Source of the DNA: Salinivibrio costicola subsp. costicola ATCC 33508 = LMG 11651
Lineage (GTDB): Bacteria; Pseudomonadota; Gammaproteobacteria; Enterobacterales; Vibrionaceae
Length of the DNA stretch: 64,000 nucleotides
Direction of reading: 5' to 3'
Assembly (NCBI GenBank): GCA_000565345.1
Contig: AQOF01000015.1
Coordinates: 28,115 to 92,114, forward strand
This document shows, in pieces, positions 21,261 to 34,248 of the stretch. Position 1 is the first letter of the stretch. Each line of letters opens with the position of its first letter. A program made the position numbers and the translations under genes. The notes beneath the pieces are model-generated. The model was not told the DNA's origin and made no database searches. It was given only the letters and a program-made list of their open reading frames with translations.

Positions 21261-21671
21261 TCTACGCCTCCCTGTTTGCATAGTTAGGACTTACTTTTAG
21301 CCTAATCCAGCTCCTTACACTTGGATGTACTGGTGGTGTGATCACACGGACATCAAAACCAAATACTGGCGGTAAGGTAGCGTTAGATTGTTCGTTGGCC
21401 CGCCTCGACAGAAACGACCTCCAATGTAACGTTTTATTTGCAAAACTGTCTATTAGCTAATCAGTGTTTACATTTTTAATCTAAATGTTGATTGAATGTT
21501 GCTGGATAACACTGACTGGGAGGTGAGAAATCGAAAAGATCCACTACAAGAAAACCAATTTGCCAGATTTGCTATTCTGACAAAAGGCGATAAAGAGGCG
21601 ATAAAGAGGCGAAAAGGGATAAAAACAGCGTATGAGGAGGCTCACCAATGAGCCCCCCTAGCTAGAAACCG
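21261..21671. other. Intergenic region between ilvI and the acyl-CoA ligase
   Basis: About 410 bases with no credible ORF on either strand. It should hold the ilvIH promoter and the 3' end of the ligase transcript. A GGGGGCTCA / TGAGCCTCC hairpin near 21632-21658 follows the ligase gene but lacks an immediate T run. The only other visible structure is a period-11 repeat listed separately. leuO, which sits between ilvIH and leuABCD in E. coli, is not here. Confidence 0.5.
21585..21616. repeat. Three tandem copies of an 11-base unit
   Basis: AGGCGATAAAG occurs at 21585 and 21596 and, with one base missing, at 21607. A period of 11 is close to one helical turn. It lies about 320 bases upstream of the ilvI start. 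Confidence 0.6.
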
Positions 21672-23458
21672 TCAACGCTGGTACATGGCGTCGATATGAT
21701 GCTGGTAACGCGACAAGATCACTTTACGACGCAACTTCATGGTTGGCGTAAGTTCACCACTGTGCATACAAAAGCCCTGTGGCAACAAGGTAAAGCGTTT
21801 GACTTGCTCAAACTTGGCCAATTCATGTTGCAAGCTCTGTAAACGCTTTTCAAACAAGACCACCACATCAGAATGTTTCAACAGCTCTTTGCGATTTTGA
21901 TATTCGATGTTAGCCGTTCGCGCCCACTCTTCTAAGGCATCAAAGCAAGGCACAATCAAGGCAGAGACAAAATGACGCGCCTCGGCCACCACCGCTATCT
22001 GATCGATAAAATGATCACGCACCAAAGCGCCTTCTACCCGCTGTGGGGCTATATACTTACCGCCTGACGTTTTCATTAGCTCTTTAATTCGGTCCGTGAT
22101 AAATACATTGCCGTGAGCATCGAGATACCCCGCATCGCCGGTTTTCAAAAAACCATCCGCGGTAAAGGTGGCCGCCGTCGCATCGGGCTGATTGAAGTAG
22201 CCACGCATCACCATCGGCCACGCACTTGAATTTCATTATCCTCACCGATGCGCAATTGGGCGCCGGGCATCGGAGAACCAATCGACTGGGGGTCAAAGCA
22301 GGTATCATCCCAACAAGACACGGTGGCCGTGGTTTCGGTCATGCCATAACCGAGCTTCACGTTAATACCGATTGCATGGAAAAACGCGCCAATGTCAGGA
22401 TCAAGACGCGCCCCACCGCATGGCATCAAGCGCATCTTGCCACCCAGCAGCGCACGCAACTTACTGAGTACCAGCTTGTCGGCCAACGCCAATTGCCATT
22501 GCTGGCGCCGCGACAGTGAATGGCCAGCACGTAACTGAGCAGCATGACGCTCGCCTTGGCGCAGGGCCCAACGGAATAAATGCGGTTTAACGCCGGTGGC
22601 TCGACTGAGTTTGTCGTGAATAGCTCCATGGATTTTTTCGTAAAAACGCGGTACGGCCGACATCACTGTTGGCTGAACCGACGCCAATGCCGATCGCACC
22701 TTTTGCGGGTCTGAGAGATAGGCATTGACCGCCCCACGATGTAAGACGTAATAGCTCCAGGCACGCTCAAAGACATGTGATAAGGGCAGAAACGCCAAAG
22801 AGACGTCATGCGGTTCAATGGCGAGCACCTGATCATGTACATCAAGCTGCGCCGCGACGTTGGCATAATCGAGCATGACCCCTTTGGGCTCCCCAGTAGT
22901 GCCTGAGGTATAAATCAAGGTGATCAGATCGTTCATGCAGCGTGCGTCAATGCGCGTCTCTAATTCGGCTTGATGACCACGATCGTCTTGCAATAACCAA
23001 CTCGCCCAATCCCACACTTTAGGGTGTGCTGGCACCGGCGTCTCTTGGCTTAACGCCACCACACCTTTGATGTTTGGGCATTGCTCCAACGCCGCTACCG
23101 CCATTTCCAATTGATCGTCACCCGCGAAAATCCATTGCACATCGGCATCGTTAATAATGTATGCCGCTTGCTGGGCCGTGCTGGTCGCGTAAATCGGCAC
23201 CGGCACAGCGCGAATTTGCAGTGCGGCATAATCTAACATTGCCCACTTTTCACTGTTTGGCGCGAAGATAGCGACGGTTTGCTGAACCTGACAGCCGGCT
23301 TTGAGTAAACAGCGAGACAGTTGATCAACACGCTCGCCGAGTTGACGCCAGCTAATACTTGTCCACTGGTTGTGTTGCTGGAAGCGAATCGCTTCTCGCT
23401 GATGCTGAGTGCGAATTTGCTCACGAAGGCGGGTAACAATATGGTATTGGGTGTTCAC
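21672..23458 (-). CDS. AMP-dependent long-chain acyl-CoA synthetase (frame broken once)
   Basis: ANL-superfamily ligase that activates a fatty acid with ATP and CoA; closest in style to the FAA1/FadD15-like long-chain synthetases (AMP-binding). Core motif [20 protein letters not shown] is near residue 170, [13 protein letters not shown] near 210 and [16 protein letters not shown] near 375; the C-terminal part has [18 protein letters not shown]. The frame breaks near 22216, where CGTGGCCGATGG should be CGTGGCCCGATGG ([11 protein letters not shown]). About 595 residues after repair, normal for the type. Exact substrate unknown. Confidence 0.85.
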
Positions 23459-23732
23459 TATGCTTCTCTTGGGCTCACCTTTAGGCGAACACTTGTACGC
23501 TCAAATAATAAAGCGAGTCTACTGACCGCTCGGGTAAAAACAAGCAAAATCGAGCGAATACTCTAGTGAAAATGTAAAAACGTGATTCAGCAGCGTTGAG
23601 GCGTTAATCAGTCACCTTGTGCATAACGGATCCTATTAACGGTTCAACCGCTGTAACCTCAATCGGTTCGGCTCAACGCGTGTTGATAAGCGGTTGAAGT
23701 CTAAGATCGACTCTTCGACTGTTTCCGGATAA

Positions 23733-24764
23733 TCAACCTGAGCCCACAAATGGTGAAATAGGCTGCGCGTCTGGCCCAACTCTACCTTTGACTAGCCATT
23801 CCGCCAGAGCTTTAGCAACATCTGGGTATGCAATCGCGCCCACTGCAGGTGTCTGTAGCCATTCTCGGACAGCACGCGCATCCAAGCTATTCATAGTGTG
23901 CGCCAAGCCAAGCTGGGCGAGTGTCGCGACATTACTTAACTGCTCAAACTGACCAGACAGTGGTTTTAATAACAGTTTTTTACCCAACGTCAGCGCTTCA
24001 GACGGAAGTTCAAAGCCCCCATTCGCTATTACCCCCTGGCACTGATGTAGCGCCGAGTGAAAGCTTTCTTTGCCCAGCGGCATAAGCGTAAGGTTTTCTC
24101 GCTGCTCGGGCGCGCTTACCTCGGGATGAAAGCAGACAAAAGGCTGGCTAAAGCGCAACAACAACTCACTCACCGCAGATAAAGATTCAAAGGGTAAATA
24201 GACCAGTACCGCCTGTTCCGCAACGAGCGACACCGTTGTTGCATTCGGCAGGCTGGTATCAATAATCGGGGGTAAAATCGCTTGGTTAAAGTGATACCAA
24301 TGCAGGCCAATGGAATAGTCTGTTGGCGCAAAGTGGCGCATAATCAGACGATTAATCCAAGTTTCCCCGCGTTTGGGCACCGCGTGAGAAAACGCCGCTT
24401 GGTGACTGATGGCCACCGAGGGTATTCCTTGTTGGCGCGCCGCCCAAGCACTGATGGGTTCAAAATCAGAGATGACCTTATCGTAGCCTGATACATCAAG
24501 CTGGCGAATATCGCGTCGCAGCTGCGCCAAGTGATTGTGTCTCGCCGTGGCCAACATATCAATTTTACCATCACGGCTAACAAAGCTCATCCCGGTAAAG
24601 GTCCGATAGTCACCGAATGGCGTCATATCAAAATAGTGCTCTGCCGGCCGACCAGAAAAAATAAAATCAACCTCGACATCGTACTCTGCCAAAGCACGCG
24701 CCATCGCTCGGGCTCGCGATATATGCCCGTTACCGGTTCCTTGAACACCGTATAAAAGCTTCAT
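23733..24764 (-). CDS. MJ1255/VC2487-family glycosyltransferase
   Basis: GT-B fold glycosyltransferase of the MJ1255/VC2487 type (TIGR00661). The N-terminal Rossmann motif LLYGVQGTGNGHISRARAMA and the C-terminal nucleotide-sugar region GVIANGGFELPSEALTLGKK are both clear. 343 residues from Met 24764, the Met that fits family members; longer upstream reading is part of the preceding gene in another frame. Its ATG overlaps the stop of the PAP2 phosphatase gene (ATGA), so the two form an operon and probably act in the same lipid or surface-glycan step. The substrate is not known. Confidence 0.85.
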   Translation of the reverse strand: MKLLYGVQGTGNGHISRARAMARALAEYDVEVDFIFSGRPAEHYFDMTPFGDYRTFTGMSFVSRDGKIDMLATARHNHLAQLRRDIRQLDVSGYDKVISDFEPISAWAARQQGIPSVAISHQAAFSHAVPKRGETWINRLIMRHFAPTDYSIGLHWYHFNQAILPPIIDTSLPNATTVSLVAEQAVLVYLPFESLSAVSELLLRFSQPFVCFHPEVSAPEQRENLTLMPLGKESFHSALHQCQGVIANGGFELPSEALTLGKKLLLKPLSGQFEQLSNVATLAQLGLAHTMNSLDARAVREWLQTPAVGAIAYPDVAKALAEWLVKGRVGPDAQPISPFVGSG

Positions 24765-25300
24765 GAAAGACCTGCCATTCCGTAAAGATCCGCGGTGATG
24801 CTGTGCGCCAAGTTGGCACACATTATCCCTAACCCTGCGCCCACAATAATGTCGGTCACAAAATGCACCCCCAGTAACACCCGAGAAATGCCAATAAAGC
24901 TCGCCCAAATAAATACAAGCAGCATGAGTGATGGGAAAAAGATGCTCAGCAAAGAAGCCATTAAAAAGGCACCTGCAGTGTGGCCTGATGGCATACTGTA
25001 TAGGTCAGACGGCGTGATAAAGGCGGGTAGCTGCGAAGGACGTGTGCGCCGGAAACTACGTTTTAATACCCAGTAAATTGGCAGCTCAATGGTAAATGCA
25101 GTGAGCCCCGTGAGTAAAAACCAGAGCCCCACGGCTTCTTGCAGCCACCAAGCAGCTAACCCCACCACGATATAAAGAGGCCCATCGCCCGAGTGGGAAA
25201 CGGCACGGGCCACTTTGGCGGTGTCAGCGCTAAAGCGATGCGATAGGCAAAGTGTCGATACCGAGTGGTCAAAGCGTTGAATCGCAGCAAAGCGTCTCAT
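24761..25300 (-). CDS. PAP2-family membrane phosphatase
   Basis: Integral membrane phosphatase of the PAP2 superfamily. The three catalytic signatures are present: KRSFRRTRPSQ, SMPSGHTAGAFLMAS and SRVLLGVHFVTDIIVG. About five membrane helices. The start MRRFAAIQRFDHSVS at 25300 is preferred, leaving 180 residues. Likely dephosphorylates an isoprenyl or lipid phosphate; its coupling to the downstream glycosyltransferase supports a lipid-linked sugar pathway, which is inference. Confidence 0.85.
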   Translation of the reverse strand: MRRFAAIQRFDHSVSTLCLSHRFSADTAKVARAVSHSGDGPLYIVVGLAAWWLQEAVGLWFLLTGLTAFTIELPIYWVLKRSFRRTRPSQLPAFITPSDLYSMPSGHTAGAFLMASLLSIFFPSLMLLVFIWASFIGISRVLLGVHFVTDIIVGAGLGIMCANLAHSITADLYGMAGLS

Positions 25301-25627
25301 GGTGCCTCCCAATACAGCGAGCTGATGATTAAACATTAGCCAGCCGGTGTGACAGGTCGGTGACGTTATTGGGACATCTCAATGAATTTACTCTGCCCCG
25401 TCGCCGCTTAAGATCAGCTGTGTTGGCGTAAGTAAAATAATGCAGGGTGGACAAAGCCGCCCCAAGCCACAGCACAAAAGTCTAACTTTTAGTGTAAAAA
25501 GCAGTTTTAATTAACCGGTTTTTCGCCTTTATATTGCGCAGAAAACGGGTTTTGTTTTTTTCAGATTGACGCTTTCCCCATCGCTCTGTTATTTCTGGTA
25601 ACAGAATATTTACTGACGGACATCAGC
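25301..25627 (+). promoter_or_regulatory. Promoter region of the leu operon
   Basis: About 330 bases between the divergent PAP2 gene and the leucine leader peptide, with no ORF. AT-rich DNA around 25485-25565 contains a TATATT element near 25531 that could be the -10 box of the leader transcript; a -35 box is not clear. Confidence 0.45.
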
Positions 25628-25687
25628 ATGACACTGTTTCACCTACGCCTCATTCTCCTCCTTATCGTGACTCAGTCGCGCGGGTAG
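25628..25687 (+). CDS. leuL: leu operon leader peptide LeuL
   Basis: 19-codon leader peptide MTLFHLRLILLLIVTQSRG. Six of its residues are Leu, with CTC CTC CTT in a row, as expected for a ribosome-stalling sensor of leucyl-tRNA charging. It is followed after 39 bases by a terminator hairpin and after 142 bases by leuA, the classical attenuation layout. AT/GA-rich sequence before the ATG (ACTGACGGACATCAGC) gives only a weak ribosome site. Confidence 0.88.
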   Translation: MTLFHLRLILLLIVTQSRG

Positions 25688-25726
25688 GTTTTGGGCAGAA
25701 AACAGTGAATGCCAAATCTCAAAAAC

Positions 25727-25748
25727 CCGCGCCAGACGCGGTTTTTTT
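25727..25748 (+). terminator. Attenuator of the leuABCD operon
   Basis: CCGCG / CGCGG stem with a CCAGA loop followed by seven T, and an upstream A run able to extend the stem. It sits between leuL and leuA, so it is the transcription attenuator rather than a gene-end terminator. Confidence 0.87.
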
Positions 25749-25829
25749 GTATCTAATGTCGCCAAAATAAAACATATCGCCAATTAAAGAGCCATGACGG
25801 CGGCCAGCAAACACAACAGGGAGTTACTC

Positions 25830-28486
<2,657 letters not shown>

Positions 28487-28510
28487 TCATTACCCGTAAG
28501 GATACGAGCT

Positions 28511-29932
28511 ATGTCGAATGCAAACACCCAGCAAGGCGCCAAGACCTTGTACGAAAAAATTCACCAGTCTCACGTGGTCACTGAGCAACCAGGCGAAGCG
28601 CCGCTGCTGTATATCGACCGTCACTTGGTGCATGAGGTGACCTCGCCACAAGCGTTTGACGGCCTGAGAGAGAAAGGCCGTCCGGTGCGCCAAGTGAGCA
28701 AAACCTTCGCCACCATGGATCACAATGTTTCCACCGAAACCAAAGATATTAACGCGTCAGGGGAAATGGCGCGCATCCAAATGGAAACCTTGGCTAAAAA
28801 CTGCGAAGAATTTGGCGTCACCCTGTACGACTTGAATCACCCCTACCAAGGCATTGTCCATGTGATGGGGCCCGAGTTAGGGATTACTTTGCCTGGCAAT
28901 ACCATCGTCTGTGGTGATTCTCATACGGCAACTCACGGTGCTTTTGGTGCACTGGCCTTTGGTATTGGTACTTCCGAAGTCGAACACGTACTGGCCACCC
29001 AAACGCTCAAGCAATCCCGCGCCCGCACGATGAAAATTGACGTCACGGGCAAAACCGCCCCCGGGATCACCGCCAAAGACATTGTCCTAGCGATTATCGG
29101 CCAAGTCGGTCATGCCGGCGGCACCGGACACGTGGTGGAATTTTGCGGTGACGCCATTACCGACTTGTCCATAGAAGGGCGAATGACGGTCTGCAACATG
29201 GCGATCGAATTGGGCGCGAAAGCGGGCCTGATCGCCCCCGATGAGACCACATTTGCCTATTTAAAAGACAAGAAATTTGCTCCTAAAGGTGAACAATGGC
29301 AGCAAGCGGTCGATTTTTGGCAAACCTTGCACTCGGATGCCGATGCGCAATTTGATCGTGTCGTGACACTCGATGGCAGTCAAATTCATCATCAGGTCAC
29401 CTGGGGGACCAACCCCGGCCAAGTGGTTAGTGTGCACGATAGCGTGCCGGCCCCTGAGCACATGGCAGATCCGATCGCGCGCCACTCGGCGGAACGCGCG
29501 CTGAAATACATGGGGCTAACCGCAGGCCAAGCCATAACAGATATCCAAATTGATAAAGTCTTTATTGGCTCATGCACCAACTCTCGAATTGAGGACATGC
29601 GCGCAGCCGCGGCGGTCGCCAAAGGTCGGCACGTCGCAGACAGCGTCCATGCCATGGTGGTGCCAGGCTCAGAGCAAGTGCGTGCCCAAGCAGAGCAAGA
29701 AGGGCTGGATGTGATTTTCCGCGAGGCGGGCTTTGAGTGGCGCTTACCCGGCTGCTCAATGTGCTTGGCGATGAACAACGATCGCTTAGGCCCCAAAGAG
29801 CGCTGTGCATCGACCAGCAACCGTAACTTTGAAGGCCGCCAAGGCCGTGAAGGCCGTACCCACTTGGTCAGCCCAGCCATGGCCGCTGCTGCCGCCATTG
29901 CCGGTCACTTTGTTGACGTTAACCAATTATAA
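28511..29932 (+). CDS. leuC: 3-isopropylmalate dehydratase large subunit
   Basis: Aconitase-family subunit carrying a 4Fe-4S cluster that isomerises 2- to 3-isopropylmalate with LeuD. Cluster cysteines are seen in [17 protein letters not shown] and [15 protein letters not shown]; the substrate region shows [19 protein letters not shown]. 473 residues, intact. AAGGA lies nine bases before the ATG; leuD follows after nine bases. Confidence 0.96.
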   Translation: MSNANTQQGAKTLYEKIHQSHVVTEQPGEAPLLYIDRHLVHEVTSPQAFDGLREKGRPVRQVSKTFATMDHNVSTETKDINASGEMARIQMETLAKNCEEFGVTLYDLNHPYQGIVHVMGPELGITLPGNTIVCGDSHTATHGAFGALAFGIGTSEVEHVLATQTLKQSRARTMKIDVTGKTAPGITAKDIVLAIIGQVGHAGGTGHVVEFCGDAITDLSIEGRMTVCNMAIELGAKAGLIAPDETTFAYLKDKKFAPKGEQWQQAVDFWQTLHSDADAQFDRVVTLDGSQIHHQVTWGTNPGQVVSVHDSVPAPEHMADPIARHSAERALKYMGLTAGQAITDIQIDKVFIGSCTNSRIEDMRAAAAVAKGRHVADSVHAMVVPGSEQVRAQAEQEGLDVIFREAGFEWRLPGCSMCLAMNNDRLGPKERCASTSNRNFEGRQGREGRTHLVSPAMAAAAAIAGHFVDVNQL

Positions 29933-29941
29933 GGAGGCCTT

Positions 29942-30542
29942 ATGTCAGGCATACACACTCATACCGGCATTGTTGCCCCATTGGATGCGGCAAACGTCGA
30001 CACCGATGCGATCATCCTAAACAGTTTGTCAAAAAGTCACCCGTACTGGCTTTGGTCAGCACCTGTTTCACGATTGGCGCTTTTTAGACGATGCGGGCAA
30101 ACAGCCGAACCCCGAGTTTGTGCTCAATCAAGCGCGCTACCAAGGGGCGAGCGTGTTACTCACCCGCGAAAACTTTGGCTGTGGCTCGTCACGCGAACAT
30201 GCTCCTTGGGCGCTGGATGATTACGGTTTTAAAGTGATTATCGCCCCCAGTTTTGCCGATATTTTCTATGGCAACTGCATTAATAACCAAATGGTGCCGG
30301 TGACCCTTGAAGAAGGACAAATCGATGCTTTATTTACGTATGTGGCCGAAAATGAAGGTGCGACGGTAACGCTAGATTTGCCCGCCCAAACAATCCGTGC
30401 CGGTGAACACTGCTTTAGCTTCCAGATGGATGATTTTCGCCATCATTGCTTACTCGAAGGTTTGGATAGTATCGGGCTGACGTTACAGCACGAAGCGGAA
30501 ATTTCGCGCTTTGAGCAGCAAACACCTGATTTTTTGGTGTAA
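29942..30542 (+). CDS. leuD: 3-isopropylmalate dehydratase small subunit (frame broken twice)
   Basis: Small, swivelling-domain subunit of isopropylmalate isomerase. The N-terminus ([19 protein letters not shown]) and the rest ([36 protein letters not shown]) match LeuD. They are in different frames because of two one-base losses close together: CC for CCC at 30016 and five A for six A at 30031, which restore [20 protein letters not shown]. About 200 residues after repair, the family length. Strong AAGGAGG before the start. Last gene of the leu operon. Confidence 0.92.
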
Positions 30543-30686
30543 TACCATCCACTCATCTCTCGCCAATAAGTGCTGATTATTCCGCATTTATTGGCGTTCC
30601 TTCCCATTTTTCTATCCTCAATGAAACCAACCGCTGACTCGCTTGGTCTAGTCTCAAAGAAGGTTTGATCGCATTAAGGACTGACA

Positions 30687-31478
30687 ATGCAAAAACATTT
30701 GATACTTCTGTTCGGGCTAGTGTTTCCGCTCATCAGCCAAGCCGCGCCCAAAGCGGACTACTGGGCAATATGGGATGCACATACTCCTGACATCCAAGCC
30801 ACCTTCACGCATCACAGTTGGCAAGTATTACTCGATAAGTATTTACAGCCTCAGGGGCAGCACACCTTATTTAACTACGCAGCCGTCACTGAGGCCGATA
30901 AAGCGACCCTCGATCATTACATTGGCATGCTGACCAAGCGCGATCCGCGCACTCTGAGCAAAGACGAACAATACGCGTATTGGGTTAATCTCTACAACTC
31001 AGTCACCGTAAAGCTAATCTTGGACGCCTATCCAGTCAGTTCTATCACCAAACTCGGTGGACTCTTTAGCTTTGGTCCCTGGGATGATGACGTAGTGACG
31101 GTGGCGGGCGAATCCCTCACGCTCAATGATATCGAACACCGTATTTTGCGTCCGCTGTGGCAAGATCCGCGTACCCACTATGCGGTCAATTGTGCCAGCC
31201 TTGGCTGCCCTAACCTGCAACCGCAAGCCTTTCAAGCCGACACCTTGGATGCGCAATTAGAACAAGCCGCCTACTCCTTTATTAATAGCGACAAAGGCGT
31301 AAGTCAGCAGGGTAATCAGTGGCAGCTTTCTTCTATCTATGAGTGGTTTGAGACTGACTTTGGCGGCAGTGAACAAGGGATGATCACCCATATCAATCAA
31401 TATAGAGACATCAAGCTTCCCAAGGATGCACGCTTGGATTATGACTACGACTGGACGCTTAACCAACTCGCGGACTAA
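30687..31478 (+). CDS. DUF547-domain secreted protein
   Basis: Exported protein with signal peptide ending LISQAAPKA and a DUF547 domain (about residues 70-200: KDEQYAYWVNLYNSVTVKL, HYAVNCASLGCPNLQPQAF). The invariant Cys pair and the WVNLYN motif are present. Distant resemblance to cysteine-protease folds has been noted for the family, but no reaction is known. 263 residues, intact, single gene between leuD and the thiamine operon. Confidence 0.82.
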   Translation: MQKHLILLFGLVFPLISQAAPKADYWAIWDAHTPDIQATFTHHSWQVLLDKYLQPQGQHTLFNYAAVTEADKATLDHYIGMLTKRDPRTLSKDEQYAYWVNLYNSVTVKLILDAYPVSSITKLGGLFSFGPWDDDVVTVAGESLTLNDIEHRILRPLWQDPRTHYAVNCASLGCPNLQPQAFQADTLDAQLEQAAYSFINSDKGVSQQGNQWQLSSIYEWFETDFGGSEQGMITHINQYRDIKLPKDARLDYDYDWTLNQLAD

Positions 31479-31521
31479 AAGGCTTGGTGAACCCTAAGCC
31501 AATCAGTACAATAGCACCGTA

Positions 31522-31612
31522 CTCATTGGGGAGCCTCATGGCTGAGATTGCGCGCGGCGCTAAACCCATCGAACCTGATCCAGCTAACACTGGCGTAGGG
31601 ATTGAGACTTGA
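31522..31612 (+). ncRNA. TPP (THI-box) riboswitch
   Basis: Contains the diagnostic THI blocks in order: GGGGAGCC, GGCTGAGA at 31550, ACCC then GAACCTGATC at 31571, and GCTAACACTGGCGTAGGGA at 31583. It lies about 50 bases before the thiB start with a ribosome site GGAG between, so it probably controls translation or early termination of thiBPQ in response to thiamine diphosphate. Confidence 0.93.
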
Positions 31613-31661
31613 TGTTGCCATCAACTTGCCTCAACACCCACGCCCAACTTAGGAGCGTGCT

Positions 31662-32656
31662 GTGAAAGTTATTACCTCTGTTCTCACTCTGGTTTCTTTA
31701 TCGCTGTTATCACTCAGCGCCCGTGCCGCCGACCCTCTAACGGTCTATACCTATGATTCTTTTATCGCCGATTGGGGCGCAGGGCCAAAAATCAAAGCCG
31801 AATTTGAAAAACGCTGTGACTGCCAATTAGAGTTTGTGTCTCTTAGTGACGGTGCTGCTCTGCTTAATCGCTTACGTATCGAAGGCAATACTACCAAGGC
31901 TGATATTGTACTCGGTATGGATACTAACTTGATGAAAGAAGCTGAGCGTAGCGGCATTGTCGCCGAGCACGCGGTGAATACGGAGCGCCTGCAGGTACCC
32001 GGCGGTTGGGATAATCCCTACTTTATCCCCTACGATTACGGCTACTTTGCCTTTGTGTATGACACCACGCGTTTGCTCGACCCACCCAAAAGCTTGAAGG
32101 CTTTGATTGAGGAGCGTGACGATATCAGTGTGATTTACCAAGATCCACGCGTGTCCACAGTTGGCCAAGGCTTGATGCTGTGGATCCAAAAAGTATACGG
32201 CGATCAAAGCCAGCAGGCATGGCGCGATCTTGCCGACAACACTATTACCGTGACCAAAGGCTGGACCGAAGCGTACAACATGTTCCTCAACAAAGAGGCA
32301 GATATGGTGCTTTCATACACCTCTTCGCCCGCCTATCACCTGGTCGCTGACGATGATGACCGCTTTGCCGCCGCCATGTTTGAAGAAGGCCATTATATGC
32401 AAATTGAAGTGGCGGCGAAGTCTGCTTATACCGACCAACCAGAACGCGCCGATGCGTTTCTACAATTTATGCTCAGTGACACAGCACAGTCTGTGATCCC
32501 AATCACGCAGTGGATGTACCCGGTCACCGATGTTAGCTTGCCTGACGCCTTCTATACGCTGAACAAACCAGAAGAGAGCCTGTTGTACCAGCCGATGAAG
32601 TGATGGGTAACCGTCAGCAATGGGTGCGCGATTGGCAAACCGCTTTGGTTGAATAA
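31662..32656 (+). CDS. thiB: Thiamine ABC transporter periplasmic binding protein (frame broken near 3' end)
   Basis: Periplasmic binding protein for thiamine and its phosphates. Signal peptide ends SLSARA, mature part begins ADPLTVYTYDSFIADWGAG, which is typical of ThiB/TbpA. GTG start ten bases after GGAG. The frame breaks near 32592 (CC for CCC); after repair the protein ends LLYQPDEVMGNRQQWVRDW and stops at 32656, about 331 residues. First gene of thiBPQ behind the TPP riboswitch. Confidence 0.92.
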
Positions 32657-32661
32657 CGTCG

Positions 32662-34248
32662 ATGCTCAACCCTTCTCGAACCTGGCCGGGCAGTCTCGCG
32701 GCCAGCTTGGTCGTGTTATTAATTGGCAGCGCACTCTGGGCGCTGTTCTTACACAGTCAAGACTTGAAGCTGTCCGCCCTGTGGCAAGATGCTATCTGCG
32801 CCATGTCACGCTGTTTAGCTTTAAGCAGGCTACCTTATCTGTGGTGCTCAGCGTTGGGCTCGCCATTCCTGTGGCCCATGCGCTGGCTCGGCGACAATTT
32901 CCAGGGAAAGCTTGGCTACTCAAACTGTTTGCCATGACCCTGGTGCTGCCGGTATTGGTGGGCGTGTTTGGATTGGTTGCCATCTACGGCCGTAGCGGTT
33001 GGATTGCACAAGCCTTCGCGTACTTTGATGCGGCGATGCCATTTTCTCTCTATGGCTTAAGCGGCATTTTGCTTGCGCATGTTTTCTTTAACCTGCCTTT
33101 TTCGGCCCAATTGATGGTGCAGGCCTTGGAAGGGATCCCGGCGGATCAAAGGCGCCTGGCAACCCAGCTTGGTCTAAGAGGCTGGCAACGTTTTCGCCAC
33201 CTTGAATGGCCTTATCTGCGGCAAAGTCTACCCCATGTCGTCGGACTGGTATTCATGCTGTGTTTCACCAGCTTCGCCACCGTGATGGCATTAGGCGGTG
33301 GCCCCAAAGCGACCACCATTGAATTGGCTATCTATCAAGCCATTCATTTTGATTTTGACTTACAAACCGGTGCCGCTCTGGCGCTGTGGCAAATGCTCTT
33401 GTGCGGCACCTTTGCTTTTATTGTGCAAACACTGACTCGGCCGATTGCCAACACCCCCAGCGAAGTGCAACCGCTTCCATCGGCACTCGATAGTCGCACG
33501 GCGAAGTGTTGGGACAGTCTCTGGATTGCGCTGACTTTATTGTTGGTTCTACCACCTCTCGGGGTTGTGATCGCGCGTGGCCTTAACCCTAGCGCGTTAA
33601 TTGTGCTGAGCGACACGGCATTATGGCAAGCCACCATGCATTCACTGCTTATCGCTACCGGCGCAACCGTCTTGGCCTTCGTGTTGGCCACCTCTGTCAT
33701 CTTAGCCAGTCGTCATTGGCGCTTGAACGGGCGTAAGAAACAAGCGAATGGCATTGAAACGTTAGGGGCGATGATTTTGGTGGTACCCAGTATTGTCCTC
33801 AGTACCGGGCTTTTTTTACTGTTTCGCCAGTTTAGCGATGTATTCAGCTTGGCGCTGTGGTTGGTGATGGCCGTGAACGCCTGATGGCGTTGCCCTATTT
33901 AATAAAAGTACTGAGCGCGCCCGCCTATCAACTTGCCCAGTCCTATCACAATCTTTGCGCTACCTTGGGGCTAAAAGGTGTCAACCGTCTACGTCTTATC
34001 GAATGGCAGTGTTTACGCGCCCGATCGCGCGCGGCGTGGCGGTAAGTTTTGTGTTATCGATGGGCGATCTTAGTGCGATCGCACTTTTTGGTAGCCAAAA
34101 TTTTCAAACCCTGCCGCTCTATTTGTTTCGCTTGATGGGGAGCTACCAAATGGACGCAGGCGCTGCCGCTGCCATGCTATTACTGCTTACCAGTTTGGGT
34201 TGCTATGCCCTAATCACTCGTCTGATCCAATGGAGACACGCATGCTGA
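32662..34248 (+). CDS. thiP: Thiamine ABC transporter permease ThiP (frame broken three times)
   Basis: Inner-membrane permease with two fused permease halves (about 530 residues, 12 helices). First half: LPVLVGVFGLVAIYG and the EAA-like loop RRLATQLGLRGWQRFRHLEW. Second half: ILVVPSIVLSTGLFLLF and HNLCATLGLKGVNRLRLIEW. Breaks and repairs: near 32793 (T lost, WQDAYLRHVTLFSF), near 33882 (T lost, VNALMALPYLIK) and near 34020 (C lost, LRAPIARGVAVSFV). Starts five bases after thiB and overlaps thiQ by seven bases. Confidence 0.9.

Noticed and set aside
29942..30542. Programmed frameshifting in leuD, pdxA and similar genes
   Set aside because: No slippery heptamers or downstream pseudoknots are seen; two unrelated shifts a few bases apart in leuD and the same homopolymer pattern in many genes point to sequencing error.
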